A stretch of DNA of 64,000 nt from Rosellinia necatrix (GCA_021209875.1 JAGYVD010000002.1:1488001-1552000), one strand, 5' to 3'. Shown: positions 1 through 12,578, counted from the first letter of the stretch. Made by a program: numbers and translations. Notes: a model not told the origin generated them from the sequence alone.

Positions 1-1322
1 ACAGCAGCAACAATAAGAACAACAACAACGACAGCGGCGGTGGGTGTGTGCGCGTGTGATACCCTAGCAGTTTGCCCACTCGTTCACCGAGATGTGGCTG
101 GCCAATTGGGCAAGGCTTTCCAAGTCCATCGTCCCCCTTCCCGTCCGGCTGTTGGTTTGCCGCACTAAGGATCAGAAACGGTGGTCTGACAACGAGAGAA
201 GCCCGGGCGAAATGAGAGCATCGTATTGCAGCAGGTAGCTAATGAGGACATCGATCGAGCATAGGGGAAACATGCGACGAACAGACGGGCAGACGTTAGA
301 TTGTCTGGCGCTGCATGCAGCAATGTTGCGTTCGCTTCAGGACCGATTTATTATTGCCCAAGAGCAATGACGGGACTGCGTGGGACGAGCAGGCATGAAC
401 GACGGTTCGATGGGCGAGGACGATGGCAGGTGGAGTGTCATCGCCCGAGCCAAGCCATCCAGGCCGCAATAGGATAGGCCCCACGAAACGCTAAGTGCTC
501 GAGTACCGAGGTACCCAGCATCTAGGACGAATCGAGAAGCTGCATGGTTGCTAGCGTGCTTATGTATACAAGTATGTATGTATGTAGGTACTGTAGTCTG
601 TAGGTAGGTATGTGGGCTGTAGCAAGTACCAAGGTACCCAGAGCAGGTACTGTAAGTAGGTACCTTACCAAGGAAGGAAAAGAAGGCAGTGGAGGGACAC
701 CCTAGGTAGGTACCAGTATGTAGGTAGGAGCTTTCTTGCCCGCTCGGTACTACATCCCATACAGGTTATATACGCATGCACGTATGTATGTAAGTATGTA
801 GGTAGGACGGGTGACGGACGACAGGCGACGGGTGACAGGCGACGGGTGACAGGCGACAGGCAAATGGCTCCATCCCGCCCGTCCCGATCTCGAGATCTCA
901 GTGCCTATCCTGGGCGCTGGAGCCGAGTACCTAGTGAATGACACGCACCTACCTAAAGGATAACCACCTACACGTAGCTCCAGTCGTAGCTCCAGTCGTG
1001 GCTACCTGGAGTAAGTACCTACTTGCACTGCTTCTTAGTACATTAGGTAGGTACCTACTGCTAAAATTACCTACTATCGACATTGATCCATCCCTAAAAA
1101 TATAATATCCTCTAGGATACAACCTCATTCATTACCTACCTGCTGTATTCAGAAATATAGATATATACTTGCATATATATATACATATAAATATACATAT
1201 GTGTATATATATATGAATTGGATATAAACACAATTTGTCTACTTATTGCCTATCTCGAACTCGCCCGCCTCCGCCTCGATCCTCGAGCGAGCTCTTGTGC
1301 CCACTGTAGGTAGGTAGCGTCG
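1..1322. other. Gene-poor spacer with TAGGTA-type motifs
   Basis: No gene with convincing coding signal is seen. The stretch is dominated by low-complexity runs built from TATG, TAGG and GGTACC units (about 560-1070), a 14-bp minisatellite near 807-860, and AT-rich dinucleotide-like runs at about 1150-1225 just before the aminopeptidase gene. Short ORFs here have composition expected by chance. Confidence 0.6.
807..860. repeat. 14-bp minisatellite
   Basis: About three to four imperfect tandem copies of a 14-bp unit, gacaggcgacgggt, read directly from the sequence. The array is intergenic, and no coding role is suggested. Confidence 0.7.
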
Positions 1323-1529
1323 ATGAGATCCGGGGCTCGACGTTTTCTCGGCGTCTGTTCCGCTCGCACAATCTGTTTCTCCGCCCTCACGACCACCACG
1401 ACCCCTACGACCCCTACGACCCCTCGTCTCGGCACCACCTCGCCGTCCGCCAAACCTGCGCATCTGACTCCAGCCCATCCTCCCACACCGCCGTCAGCCA
1501 GATCTCTCTTCACCACCCCGACGTACGCT

Positions 1530-3127
1530 ATGGCTTCTCCGAAGGCAGCGCTTGGCTTCCTTGACTTTGTCAATGCCTCTCCAACTCGTACGGCCCTACC
1601 CGTTGCACACCCTCCCCGCAGACCCGTCCAATCTGCCTCTGCCATGCCCGGGTACATAACTGACTTGCTCTCGCCCCCTCCTCAGCCTTTCATGCCGTCC
1701 ACGAATCCGCCGTCCGCCTGGAGAAGGCCGGGTTCACTCTTATCAAGGAGCGTGACAACTGGTCCTCGACCTTGAAGCCCGGTGGCAAGTATTACATGAC
1801 CCGGAACGGCTCGACCATCGTCGCCTTCGCCATCGGCGCCCAGTGGAAGCCGGGGAACCCCATCGCCATGCTTGGTGCGCACACCGATTCGCCCTGTCTC
1901 CGTGTTAAGCCCGTGAGCAAGAAGAGTGGCGTTGGGTTCATGCAGGTGGGCGTTGAGACGTACGGCGGCGGTATCTGGCACAGTTGGTTCGACAGGGATC
2001 TTTCACTTGCCGGTCGTGTGCTGGTGAAGGACGGGAAGGGGAACTTTGTGCAGAAGCTAGTCAAGATTGATAGGCCCATCGTCCGCATCCCGACTCTGGC
2101 TATCCATCTCGACCGCTCGTCCGAGTTCAACCCTAACAAAGAGACTGAATTATTTCCTATTGCTGGTATGGTGGCCGCCGAGCTCAACCGGACCGGTAAG
2201 ACCAACACCCCGAAGCCAGACGAGGAGAACGAGGCCGAGGAGACGTTCCAGCCCCTAAAAAATATGTCGGACCGCCACCATCCCTACATTATGGAGCTCA
2301 TCGCAGAGAATGCAGGCGTCGAAGTGGATGACGTGGTTGACTTTGAAATCGTTTTATACGACGTCCAAAAATCTTGTCTAGGTGGCTTGAATGAGGAGTT
2401 TATTTTTTCGGCGAGGCTAGACAACCTCAACATGACCTATTGCAGCGTCATGGGCCTCATCGAGTCGGTGAACAAGTCAAGCCTGAGCCAGGAGACGTCT
2501 ATCCGCCTGATTACATGCTTCGACCACGAGGAAATCGGTTCCACCTCAGCACAGGGTGCTAACTCCGACCTGTTACCAGCCGTGGTTCGTAGGCTTTCGA
2601 TCCTGGCCGGGAGCGGTGGCCGCCACGGTGATTCGGTATCTGATAAGTCGTGGGAGCACGTGAGCTCCGACCCTGATGTCGACTTAACCACTGCCTTCGA
2701 GCAGACCATGGCCGTGTCCTTTCTCATCTCGGCTGATATGGCTCACTCCGTCCATCCGAATTACGTAGGAAAATACGAGTCTAACCACCAGCCGGAAATC
2801 AACCAGGGTACCGTGATCAAGATTAACGCAAACCAACGTTATGCAACCAACTCTCCTGGCATCGTGCTTCTTCAGGAGATGGCCAAGCGCGCAGGCGTAC
2901 CCCTGCAGCTATTCGTCGTAAGGAATGATTCCTCGTGCGGCTCCACCATTGGTCCAATGCTGTCCGCGAAGTTAGGTGTTCGCACATTAGATCTGGGGAA
3001 TCCACAGTTGAGCATGCATAGTATTCGTGAAACTGGCGGAACCTATGATGTTGAGCACGCGATCAAGCTCTTCGAGTCTTACCTTTCACACTATTCGGAG
3101 CTTGAGCCTAAGATTCTTGTTGATTAG
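1530..3127 (+). CDS. APE4: Aspartyl aminopeptidase, M18 metallopeptidase
   Basis: Removes N-terminal Asp/Glu from peptides; it is a cytosolic/vacuolar two-zinc enzyme of family M18 (yeast Ape4, mammalian DNPEP). There are two exons, 1530..1587 and 1686..3127. The 98-bp GT-AG intron restores the N-terminal motif NASPTPFHAV, giving 499 residues, close to the family length. Visible M18 signatures are GAHTDSP (His85, Asp87), SARLDNL (Asp265), DHEEIGS (Glu301/Glu302), SADMAHSVHPN (Asp370) and the C-terminal SMHSIRE (His464); together these can supply all zinc ligands and the catalytic Glu. The ATG at 1530 was chosen because it begins the conserved region. An in-frame ATG at 1323 would add 69 residues rich in Arg, Ser and Thr that look like a mitochondrial presequence. 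Family assignment is very secure; the start is less so. Confidence 0.93.
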
Positions 3128-4268
3128 GCGGAGTAGACAGCCCTCTTCAGGTGCTCGGATCAAAATAGATCATGTACACCAGTCTCATAGATTGCACATA
3201 GCTCAAGCTTATGTGCCTGAACAAGGTTAACAGGCCTTTTTGAGTACTTGAATGAAAATAAATTATACCTACAATCATACTATCTATTTCAGTTTCCCCC
3301 CCTCTTTTTTTTCGTCCATCCGCCTTCGACTGTCACTAACAAACCCAGCAAGTAGCTTCGTCCCATTTTATGGACAGGTATTTCAAGTTTTCTATTTATA
3401 TCCACTTCTCAACTACTATAGTTAACTAGCAGGTAATCTGATCTCGTTTCATGGAAAGTTTTAGGTACTTTGGGTGGAAAAGTGTTCTAATACATGGTTT
3501 GGATGAGTGTTACCTAGAATTTGTCTCAAAGAAGCTATTCCTCTCCCAATGTCCATAGGGGGGCGGGTTGGCAAATACATAGAAAGTTAGTTTCGATTTA
3601 CTTTGATGTGTCCATCCATAGCCTAATTCATGACACGCCTTAACCACTCATCTCCATCGCTCTCGATTTCCTGAACTCTCTCCCGTATAACAGGCCACCT
3701 ACTCTTCTAGCTGCCATCCCATCTTCATACACAACCCTCGTAAATAAAAAGGTTATTGTCTACACAAACCTCTACCGCGTCAAGAACACCTGATACTACT
3801 CGCTAAAACCGCAACTCCCGGTAATTATAAGCTTATAAAATCAGCCTCGTCGCGTACAGCAACCTTAACGCCGATAGTTCTTCCTAGTCGAGTCGCTCGA
3901 TCTTTCCCGCTGAACCCAAAATTTAACTTAATTTGTAGATAAACTCACGAAAGTAAACAATGCCAGGCAAGCAAAGCAGGCCCAGTCGAGGGTGTGGCCA
4001 GAGCCTGCATATAAGTTTCTCTCCTCCGCCTTTCTCTCTCTATCCTATCTCCCTTTCCCACGCATTATCATTTTCATACCCTGTACTATTATCCCCCACG
4101 CATTATCATTTTTCATATCCTGTGTTATTCTTGCTATCCCCTATCCAAGGCCACGGTATCGGCTATCTGGCCACGGCCCATCCCATCCTCAGGCCCTGTT
4201 CAAGTCAGAATAGGCCGTTTGGCTTCCTCCCACCCATCAGCCTGTCCCCGAGCCCACAATATATCACC
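3128..4268. other. Spacer between APE4 and a doubtful small ORF
   Basis: This is moderately AT-rich DNA with no convincing gene. From about 4010 to 4200 it is CT-rich on the + strand, which in fungi often marks a promoter or transcription start area. An open frame begins at 3960 but its translation is low-complexity Ser/Pro/Leu, as expected from the CT-rich base composition. Confidence 0.5.
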
Positions 4269-4637
4269 ATGGCCGGACCCCGAATTACTGTTGATCTCAG
4301 CAGGCCTAGAGGGGATAGGCTGGTGCTCAACATTGCCGCTACCAACGGCAATAACACCAACACCAACAGCAACAACAACAACAACAACAACAACAACCAC
4401 GACGGCGCCAGGCGGCACGACGCCATAATGGCGCCCCTCCGCGAGTATCTCCTCGCAGTGAGCTCGCCGGAGCCGGACACGGCGGCGACGCTCGCCCTCC
4501 GCCGGCTCGCCTGCGCCGGCGCCTTCGGGGCCCCGGGCGACAGGAGGAGAACGACGACAACAGCAACAACAATAACGACAACAGCAATAACAACGACGAC
4601 GTGGATAAGAAAGGGGAAAAGAAAAGGAGAAAGATAG
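4269..4637 (+). CDS. Small Asn/Thr-repeat ORF, possible gene
   Basis: A 122-codon reading frame with an excellent fungal start context (caccATGg) and a CT-rich leader. The N-terminus (about residues 1-25) is ordinary and begins MAGPRITVDLSRPRGDRL. It is followed by an Asn-rich tract encoded by an AAC/AAT run, then a GC-rich central segment (roughly residues 55-90: APLREYLLAVSSPEP, then LALRRLACAGAFG), a Thr-rich tract and a basic tail. Codon use in the central segment resembles the real GC-rich genes of the window, whereas the two flanking tracts are trinucleotide repeats. No family is recognised. It could be a small fast-evolving gene or chance coding between microsatellites. Confidence 0.35.
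   Translation: MAGPRITVDLSRPRGDRLVLNIAATNGNNTNTNSNNNNNNNNNHDGARRHDAIMAPLREYLLAVSSPEPDTAATLALRRLACAGAFGAPGDRRRTTTTATTITTTAITTTTWIRKGKRKGER
4343..4398. repeat. AAC trinucleotide tract
   Basis: A run of aac/aat units encodes poly-Asn in the + frame of the small ORF at 4269. A second, less regular tract of the same type lies at about 4550-4600 (Thr-rich in the same frame). Confidence 0.8.
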
Positions 4638-5554
4638 TGTTTCTGTCGGTGTGGCGGAAACGTCGGCGAGGGGGTAGGGGGGGCCCGCGCCTCGGGGCCA
4701 TATACTGGGCCTACCCACCAACCTAGCTCTAGAAATAGCACTTGGAAGAAAACAACATCATTCCCCATTCAAGCTCTAACAACCGGTGAGAGCTGCAGGA
4801 TTCGAACCTGCGCGGTTTCATACGATTTGTCTATTTGTTCATCATGGGGAGGGGGAGGGGGGGGGGCTCAGCCTTTCTTGTCTCCTTTTTTTTTTAAGGG
4901 GGTTAGGAGGAGGGGAAACAGGAAAAGGGAAAAGAAAAGGAATTTTCGGTAGGGGGAAAAGCAGTTGATCTGGCATGGCATCCCCTACTGCGATTCGTGA
5001 CGTCCGGGCTGGCCCGTCGGGGGAGGTTGGGGACTCATTTATTTCAGTTTCTGTATTATATATATGGCGCGAGACGAATTGGCAACTATACACCCATAGC
5101 GGTCGTTGGGATACCCAGGGTTTGGTTTAATGGGCTGGTTATATAGTCTTGGTAATTTCACCTCTTCAATTTATCACAGCTTCCTATAAAATCCTCATTC
5201 TCTTTAGAGAATATTTGTGTGGGTTTGCCAGTGGTTACATATGAAAATCCGTAGCTTTAAGATTCTGACTTGTAGAAGTTTATTAATACCACAACAGGGT
5301 CAACACGGCAGGGGGAAGCGTACTACGAAACAGTCATCAGACACAAGCCTCAGGAGACACATTGCTTCTCAAATTCTGATCTATGAAGCCCGAATAAAAG
5401 GAGAACACATCATAACTTGATGTGTTGATATAAATCACCCCTCAACTCCTGTAGTGTATGCAATGGTAGCTAGCGAAGCGTCTTGTGGGTGATTTTCCCT
5501 TTCAACACATCCCTACTAGATAGCAACGTATATATTTCAGGGTTTCTTTTATTT
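4638..5554. other. Spacer downstream of LOS1
   Basis: It holds a tRNA 3'-half-like fragment (4787-4815, minus strand) and G-rich and purine-rich homopolymer runs at about 4846-4960. The LOS1 3' untranslated region should occupy the right edge on the minus strand. No gene was found. Confidence 0.55.
4787..4815 (-). pseudogene. tRNA 3'-half-like fragment
   Basis: On the minus strand the sequence contains a perfect T stem-loop (gcagg, ttcgaat, cctgc) with a consensus B box (GGTTCGAATCC), followed by agctctc and an A in the discriminator position. The matching 5' acceptor strand (gagagct) and an A box were not found within about 300 bp upstream on that strand. It therefore looks like a truncated tRNA or tRNA-derived element, not an intact gene. 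The bases before the T arm could be a long variable arm, which would point to Leu or Ser. Confidence 0.4.
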
Positions 5555-8500
5555 TTATGACTTTAGTCTGTTGTCTCTCAGCCCTTGAAGATATTTAGCA
5601 AACGTTCTCCTATCAGTTGATGTGCTCATAGACCGCAAGAACTCGTCTCCATTGATGCCTAGCTCAGGAAAAAGGGTCGACTGGAGGTGTCGTATGAAGC
5701 CCTCTCCTGTCTTTAGGTAGATAGCCTGTTCTAGGCCAGCGATTTCGTTTAAAACCTGCTTAGTTTGGGCGTCTGCTGAGGGTCTAAATTGCTCGTTGAG
5801 TAGAACTTGCCAACATGTTGAGTGAAATCTATCGATTAGGATTAATTGATCGAATCCGGGAATAACCGGAGATGGAGATCCAAGAGTGGTTGGGTTTGCT
5901 GAGATGCTCGCGACGTCAGGCCCACCCCATACGGTCGTCATCTTGGTTAGCAGACTAAAAGCGATCTTGCTCGCCGGGAGATTCCCAGAATCTGGATCTA
6001 TCTCTGTAGCCAGGGCGAGTATGGAACTCATCAGTTCTTCGAAGAAGCCTTGATTAGCTTCGGAGACAAGGACCCCCCCTAGCTCATTATTTAGAATAAT
6101 GCCAAGGAACGTAAGGTATTCACGTCTCAGTTCTGCAAGTTGTATTTCATCATCTGTACCGCTGATAGGTTCTCTAAGTCCCCCGAACACCCTTTGTAAT
6201 AGTGGGGTAAGCAAGACGTTCAGCACCTCGAAAATTTCACTCTTGAAACCAAAAACGACCTGGTCCAAAAGACGAAGGAACATAGCCATTTCGTCCTTGG
6301 AAGAGCTTTGAGATAAGAGTCCTTCGATCCACTGGGGCAGTTGGGGAAGTACCGCAGAACCTAAAACTCCGAGTAATCGCGAGAATGCCGATCTGCATGC
6401 GGCGCGAATGTCGGAAGAAGTATTGAGCCCATTAAGGGCTATTAAGATAGCCTCTGCAGCTCTCGCGAACTCGTCCGATACAGCTTTAGAAGGTGGGGGC
6501 CGTTGATTAGAACTTTGGGATCCGGGTGTCCAATCAGAGAAACCATGTGCCAATGTGCCTAAAGCCATAATTATATGATGAACTTGTAGGATGGCTTGAG
6601 TATCCCCCGATTTCGCCCGCTGAAGATGCCGTTCCATGTCGGAAAAAAGGGGGTCCATGACCGAGCGGGCATACATGGCCTGTTTATCCGCGGAAGTAGT
6701 TGCTGTAGAAGATATACACCCAATTGCTTCAAATAAGTACAACTGGGCGTTAAAAACGGCATCTGCCGAATTATCGGTCTCGTCCGAAGACATGTCATCG
6801 TCTGCATCATCGTTAGGAACTTCCGCTTTGATAGGAAGTAGATCGCTGATGGAATGAATTATCGTCTCGGCTACGTTGCCAACCTGGGCCCTCAGATGCT
6901 TCACAAAACGGAAGAATAGATACCAGGAGCGGGTGCGGATTCGGACATGACTATGATGGACCAGGGTCACAAAGCTCTCCAAGACCCGACCAATCATGGA
7001 AGAGTGTGTCTCAAAGTAGGCACAATACCGGTGGCAGATTTCCATGTACTGTAAGAGGATGGCCGGATGGGGGAAAACCGCAACACCTATGATCGAATTA
7101 ATATAACTCTATCGTTTGCGGACAAGAAATATTCACCTGATTGCACCATCCTAGTCATCATTGCGCCCAGTCTCTCTGATGCTTCAGGGGAGGGTTGGTT
7201 TTTGGTGCTCAGTCCCTGGTTGGGCATGGCAAGTTCGCCGAAGAGGTACATTTCGTGCAAGGCGAGGTCGAGGTCCCTCCAGTCTAGGTGAGAGCCTTGT
7301 TCGTCAAGCGATTGGAAGATATTGGCAACGAGGTTTGACAAGACGTCCATGTAAAGGTTTTGGTTTACGGCGGCAACACTTTTCTGCAACACTTGTAATT
7401 TCTTACGGAGCTCCTGGAACTCCGCCTCGTCCGTTTGCTCGTCTTCGTTGCCCCATGACGATGTTTCATCGTAGCGCATTTTCATGATGATGGCATTTAA
7501 AATAGGTGTAAGCATCTCGGAGAAGGCATTAGGAAGCTCTGACAACTTGCGGAAATACTGTAAAACGTCGGTCAGAGACGGGATGACGGTGGAGCATACT
7601 TCGTCGTATTCATCAGAGAAAAAGCGGAGGAGGAGTGGAGCGAAGTCGTGAAGCAACTGCGTCGCCTTTATTTTAGTAGTATCGTCAGTAGAACGATCCT
7701 CCAAGACTCTCACAAGATCGGCTATGACGGTATTGACGAGCTTGGCGACAGCCTCGGCTAAATCTGTGTCATAAAGAGATGTGCATTTGTGGTCGTTGAG
7801 AGGAGGGCTCGCAATAAGCTGGGAGATGACCTCTCGCAGGTTGAGGAAAGAGATCATCTCTGTTTTATCGGCCGGGCGCATCTTCTTTGCTACTATCTCA
7901 TTAAAGGCATCGACGGCTGCATCGCGAACCCTGTCGTTGTCGCCTGATGTATTCGCCCTTCCAATTAGGGGGAATATCTGGCCGAGCATGGCATCGTTAA
8001 TGACCAGGGAGATATCGATCCAGCTAATCCATTTTCCGATGACTTTAAGAGTCATTTCAACGACGCCGTCATTCCGGCCACTGTATAACGCGAGTAGGTC
8101 CTGCCAAGATTGTGCTATTTTCCCCACGTCCCTCTCCCGCAATATATCCTTTAACTCTGTGTGGAGGCGGACTTGGGTATCCTGGCGCGCAACAAGGACG
8201 TCCGCGATCTCATCATGTATGGAGCCCAGTATACGTAGGTAGAGGACGATGCCGGTAATATTATCACGTTGTGAGCTGCCGGGGGTGAAAGTGAGAGCTA
8301 AGAAGTCGTCGATGAAGCTTTCCCAGCCCTCTTTATACAGCCAAACAAACAAGGTCGTAAGGATTTGAGTGAGTTTATTTTGAAGGCCACCAGAATCGGG
8401 CTGGGATTGTTGATCTGAGGCGTAGTTGGCTCGTATGTATTCGAGAAGGGCATCTCGGAAGGGGACGACGCTCCGAGGGTCAATAGACTGGAGTAGGATG

Positions 8501-9041
8501 GCATTGTTTACGATCTCAAGGGCAAACAGGCGGACGACTTCGGATGGCCGCTGCGGCCTGGTGAAGAGAGAGAGGCAAACCTGCCATGCTTGGGGATCTA
8601 AACGCAGCTGTTCTAGATACTCGATAGCTTGGCCCTTGAGGGCCTGGTCGGCGGCAGGGTCAAAGGCAATCTCGATGGCATTCTCGATCTGATGTTAGAA
8701 ACGGAGCCGGTTAGCAAGCCACGCGAAGGCACATGGTTGGCATGGCGATGTTGATACGCATGGCGATGGGGATACCGGGGGGGTTGGTGGCCATGTGACG
8801 GACGGCTCACAGCGGATGGGAAGATGGATGGGGAAATAGATAGGAGGAGAGAAGGATGAAAGGATGACCGGATGACCAGAAGAGTGACTGGAAAGGCTAG
8901 AGGGATGGACGACTGGAGGAATGGGATAGATAGACGGATGGATAGATGGATAGATATATGGATAGATAGATAGATGGGTGGTGGGTGGTTGGTGGGGCAT
9001 CGCAGGACGGGGAGGAGGGGAGATGATACCTGAGACTCCAT
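5555..9041 (-). CDS. LOS1: Exportin-T (tRNA nuclear export receptor)
   Basis: Karyopherin-beta that carries tRNAs out of the nucleus with Ran-GTP (Los1/Xpot). There are three exons on the minus strand: 9041..9030 (ATG plus three codons, MESQ), 8688..7137 and 7086..5555. Introns are 341 bp and 50 bp; both start GT and end AG, and both joins keep frame. The protein is 1031 residues, the usual fungal length. Residues 5-30 (IENAIEIAFDPAADQALKGQ) begin the importin-beta N-terminal/Xpo1 region, with LTTLFVWLYKEGW and then HEAT-like helices to the end; an acidic loop (DDADDDMSSDETD) lies in the C-terminal half. The unusually small first exon is supported by a good donor (GTATCA), the CTAAC branch site near the acceptor and the match to the family N-terminus. 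No neighbour shares its function apart from the tRNA gene at 37.05 kb. Confidence 0.92.
8820..8995. repeat. GATA/GATGGATA-rich microsatellite inside LOS1 intron 1
   Basis: Degenerate tandem units such as ggatagat and gatggata fill much of the 341-bp first intron of LOS1. They inflate the intron compared with the 50-100 bp normal in this window. The array is strand-asymmetric (purine-rich on +). Confidence 0.7.
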
Positions 9042-12000
9042 GTTGCTGGCTTGTTGGCTTGCTTGCTGGCGTGCTGGCGTGCGTGCTTGCTTGCTTGCGT
9101 GCTTGCGTTCCGATGCTGCTATGTTGAAGAAGACGCCGAGGTCATGGCCAAGGCCAGCAAGAGGTGCAGCACGCGGTAGCCGGCTGGCTGTTTCTGGCTG
9201 TTTCCGGCTTTCTCTGGCTCTCGCTGGCTCTTTCCGGCTGTCTTGGGAGGATCGCGGGCGTTGCGTGCCGACTCGGCAATGTCGATGACGATGGGTTGAT
9301 GGTTGTGGCTCTATGCGGTCGGTGGCTCTGCTACGGTCGAGCACAAGGCTTCTCAAATGGCGGCAGGAGACGCAGAGGCACACAAGGAACACAGGGCATG
9401 AAAGGTGGCATGGAATGGATAGACACCCCACCTTGGCTCGTCGATAAAATGTTTCCCAGAGCGGTGAACTGGGTTCCTTCATCCAAAATTCCGATACTGC
9501 CCCGCCATGGCCAGCCCATTAGCCAGAGCGGCACACGAGACCTAGGCACCACCCAGGTAGGTTTAGCACCTATGGCCCCGCATTTCACTACCTACGCAAT
9601 AGGGCAGCCACCGCAATGGCGAGCCGCCGGCAAAATCCCGGCCTTCCAAGGCTGCGCCAGTTAGCACCTACTACGTATCTAACTACGTACCTAGGTAGCG
9701 TTAACTTACCCACTTCCACCAACCTTAATAGAGCCCAGATGGAGTACGTTAACGAGTGGGTAGGTTAAGGTAGCTGCCCAGGTGCTCACCCCTCCAACCC
9801 TCAAAATGACACCAGGCTTACATGCAGTAGAGCTCCAGTCAGGAAAGCCATCGCAAACACCAAGTGCTAAGTAGACAGCATCGGAGAATTTACTTATTAG
9901 AGCAGGTCTACAAGAATATATTAGCCGTCATTCTTCTGGATCTCTCGAACGGGCAAGGAGAGAAAGCAGTTGGGTGGATAAACCAACTTGCCCAACTTGC
10001 CAAGCAATAGCAACAAGTCGGGTACACAGGTAGCCCGACTCTGGTTGGCATCAACGACATATATAGACCATCTTTAACGCTTTATTGCCCACATCCCGTT
10101 TGGTTAGATCTCGACGGAACTTAAGACCTACATAACCACTATTCCCGTATGGTCGTGGGTCAGAGACTCAGTTGCGATGAGTGCCCCTCACACTCGAGCT
10201 AGTATGGCTTCTTCCTGGTGCAAATGCGTCCATGCCGTTCAGCCCGGATTCAGAATGGCAAGTGTGAAAGGCCAGAAATGAATGAGAAGCGTCGAAAGAA
10301 CACATCAAGAAAGGAGAGAAAGAATGTATTAACGGCTGCGTGTAGATACCTGTGATTGATGACCCAAAAGGCGACGGTTACATCCAGGAGGTTATAGCTC
10401 CGATGAGTTGTTGTGTCTATCTATGTATTGGCTTTCTTGACGCTAACTGTCGTTCTGAACCCCTTTCCTTAAATGAACGAGAACTGGATGGCCAGTTGGT
10501 TCCGGGCAGTCGGATTCAAATAGGTAAGGTGACATTGCGAGATGCTAGATTTCGAGCAATGTCGATCCAAGAGCTACATCGTGCCAATTATTCAACTCTC
10601 CCGCCACTATTTCCGTTATCGGAAGCGCGATCTACGGGTCTAATCATCTAGGCATCGCGTTTCAATGAAGAGGTGCGCGTCGTATTTCCGAAGGAACGTG
10701 TTGTCCGGGATGTCACTATGGTGCTACCTACCACCTTGGCACTCATTCCTGCCCTGCTATTTGGTGGCCGTAATGATGAAAGTCACATGATTAAGTCGAG
10801 GGTTAGCTGAGATGTCTTCCATGTTGCCTACCTACTTAAGTAGGTATGGGTGTATAGTTATCACGAGTCTTCCCGACTTTGTCTAGCCTTCATTCTGTTG
10901 GTCATATAGGGTATAATAGTAGTAGTCGGTGTAGAATAATTTCAGGATCAGGTCCAGTCAAGCTAGTTATCTATATACAACACGCTAAAAATGTTGAAGA
11001 CGTCTAATGATTATATTTGTCCTTCCCCCGAAACACGGAGCAGAATACTTAGTACTCGGACAATCGCCGCAGTTTATATTTAATCACTGACCTTCTTCTT
11101 ATTCTCTTTTTTTTTTTTTTTTTTTTTCTCTTCAATCCAGATGAGATATTACCACAGTAGTTATATGTATCCTAATTCTCTCAAGCGTATGTATACACTA
11201 GTCACCGGAAACCCTGAGCTTCTGTTCTGGGCTCCCGTTCTGGCCTCCCAAGGTTGTTCTCCTTTCGGTTCCAGAGATGGCGCAGCCCCCCTAGAGCGTG
11301 ATTGCAGGACAGCCTAACCCACGCTAACCCCGGCTGGTCATCCCAAATCCACACCAAGACAGGAGAAGCAGGTCCATAGAAGAAGTAGGTCGCACCCTTT
11401 CTAGGCTCGAGATTCACATCTCGAATTTCCAAACACGGCAGTTAGGATTCAATAGCAGGCAGGATTGGGTTGGCCAACCCATCAAACAGCACTTTTCATG
11501 CGTCTTCCATGAACCAGCACAGTAAACTCTTACCAAGTTTTTGGCATTAAAAACAAAATCAGTCTGCATCACACCACTACGATTCTCCAGTCAAGTTTAT
11601 ACTTCTGGCTTCGTATTTCTCAAAAATTCAATGTGATCGCGTCGAGTATCAATGCCGTAGTTAGGCGTGAGGGCAGGATGTGATGTGATGTTGACATGCA
11701 AGGGACAAACTGTTCCTGCATTAGCGTAAAATTTCTTTACGCTAACCTAAGATAGGTAAATGGGCGCATAGATAGAGTAAGTATCTATACCTTACGTAGT
11801 ACTTTACCCAGAATGTGTAGATGAGTGTGGTTGAGTGAGCAGTTTTGAGCCAGTTCATTGTTGTGTAGTAGGCATGTTAGTCCTAAAATAAAGAAGACCT
11901 GCAGCAAATTGCTACGCTTAAGAATGCCTACGTAGATTCAATTATGTATTATTCAAAATACAAAGACAATTAATTACAGGTTCCTTAAAATCGACAAGTA

Positions 12001-12578
12001 ACTAGATGTATGTATAGAATATAAATGCAGGGACCAGCTCTTTATAATAGATAGTACCTAGTATACAGTATAATTATTACCAGCTACTTAAGTTTTCGCG
12101 ACATCCACAGGTAGGTAGGTACTTATGTACGTAGAAATAGAGTTTAAGAGGGTGCATGCCGCATAGAAATACACAAGGTGTCATAAGTTCGGCAATCGCA
12201 TCATCAAGGGCATTATACGATAGTTACCAAAGATCAGGTAGGCACATACATCCATATGCACCTGGGCATGTACCTGCTTACCCAGTACCCTACCTACCCG
12301 TAGGACGTTGATCTAAAGATTCAAGCACATTTGTCAGTAACCGGGATCAACCTTAACTAAAAACAGGTTCTAATTATAACTAGCCAGTGTCACAATGGAT
12401 GGAAGAAAAAGAGAGTTGCTCCAAAAGGAAATCATAAAGGTACGAAAGACTACCATGATGTGTATGGGCATAAAAGGCAACGGGTAACAAACGGGTAACA
12501 AACGGACAACTGGCAAAGACTGAGATAGCCTCAATGTCCCAGGCTCTTTTGCCCTGCTCCGCCACTTTGGCACCAAAC

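Noticed and set aside
1250..1657. 135-codon minus-strand frame opposite APE4 exon 1
   Set aside because: Val/Gly/Arg low complexity opposite the Thr/Pro tract; the conserved peptidase is on the + strand.
4200..4768. Three overlapping minus-strand frames of 120-187 codons
   Set aside because: Poly-Leu, poly-Val and poly-Cys mirrors of the AAC tract at 4343-4398.
8613..9482. 289-codon minus-strand frame across LOS1 intron 1 and upstream DNA
   Set aside because: Composition follows GATGGATA microsatellites (poly Ser/Ile/His); it contradicts the well supported LOS1 splice model.
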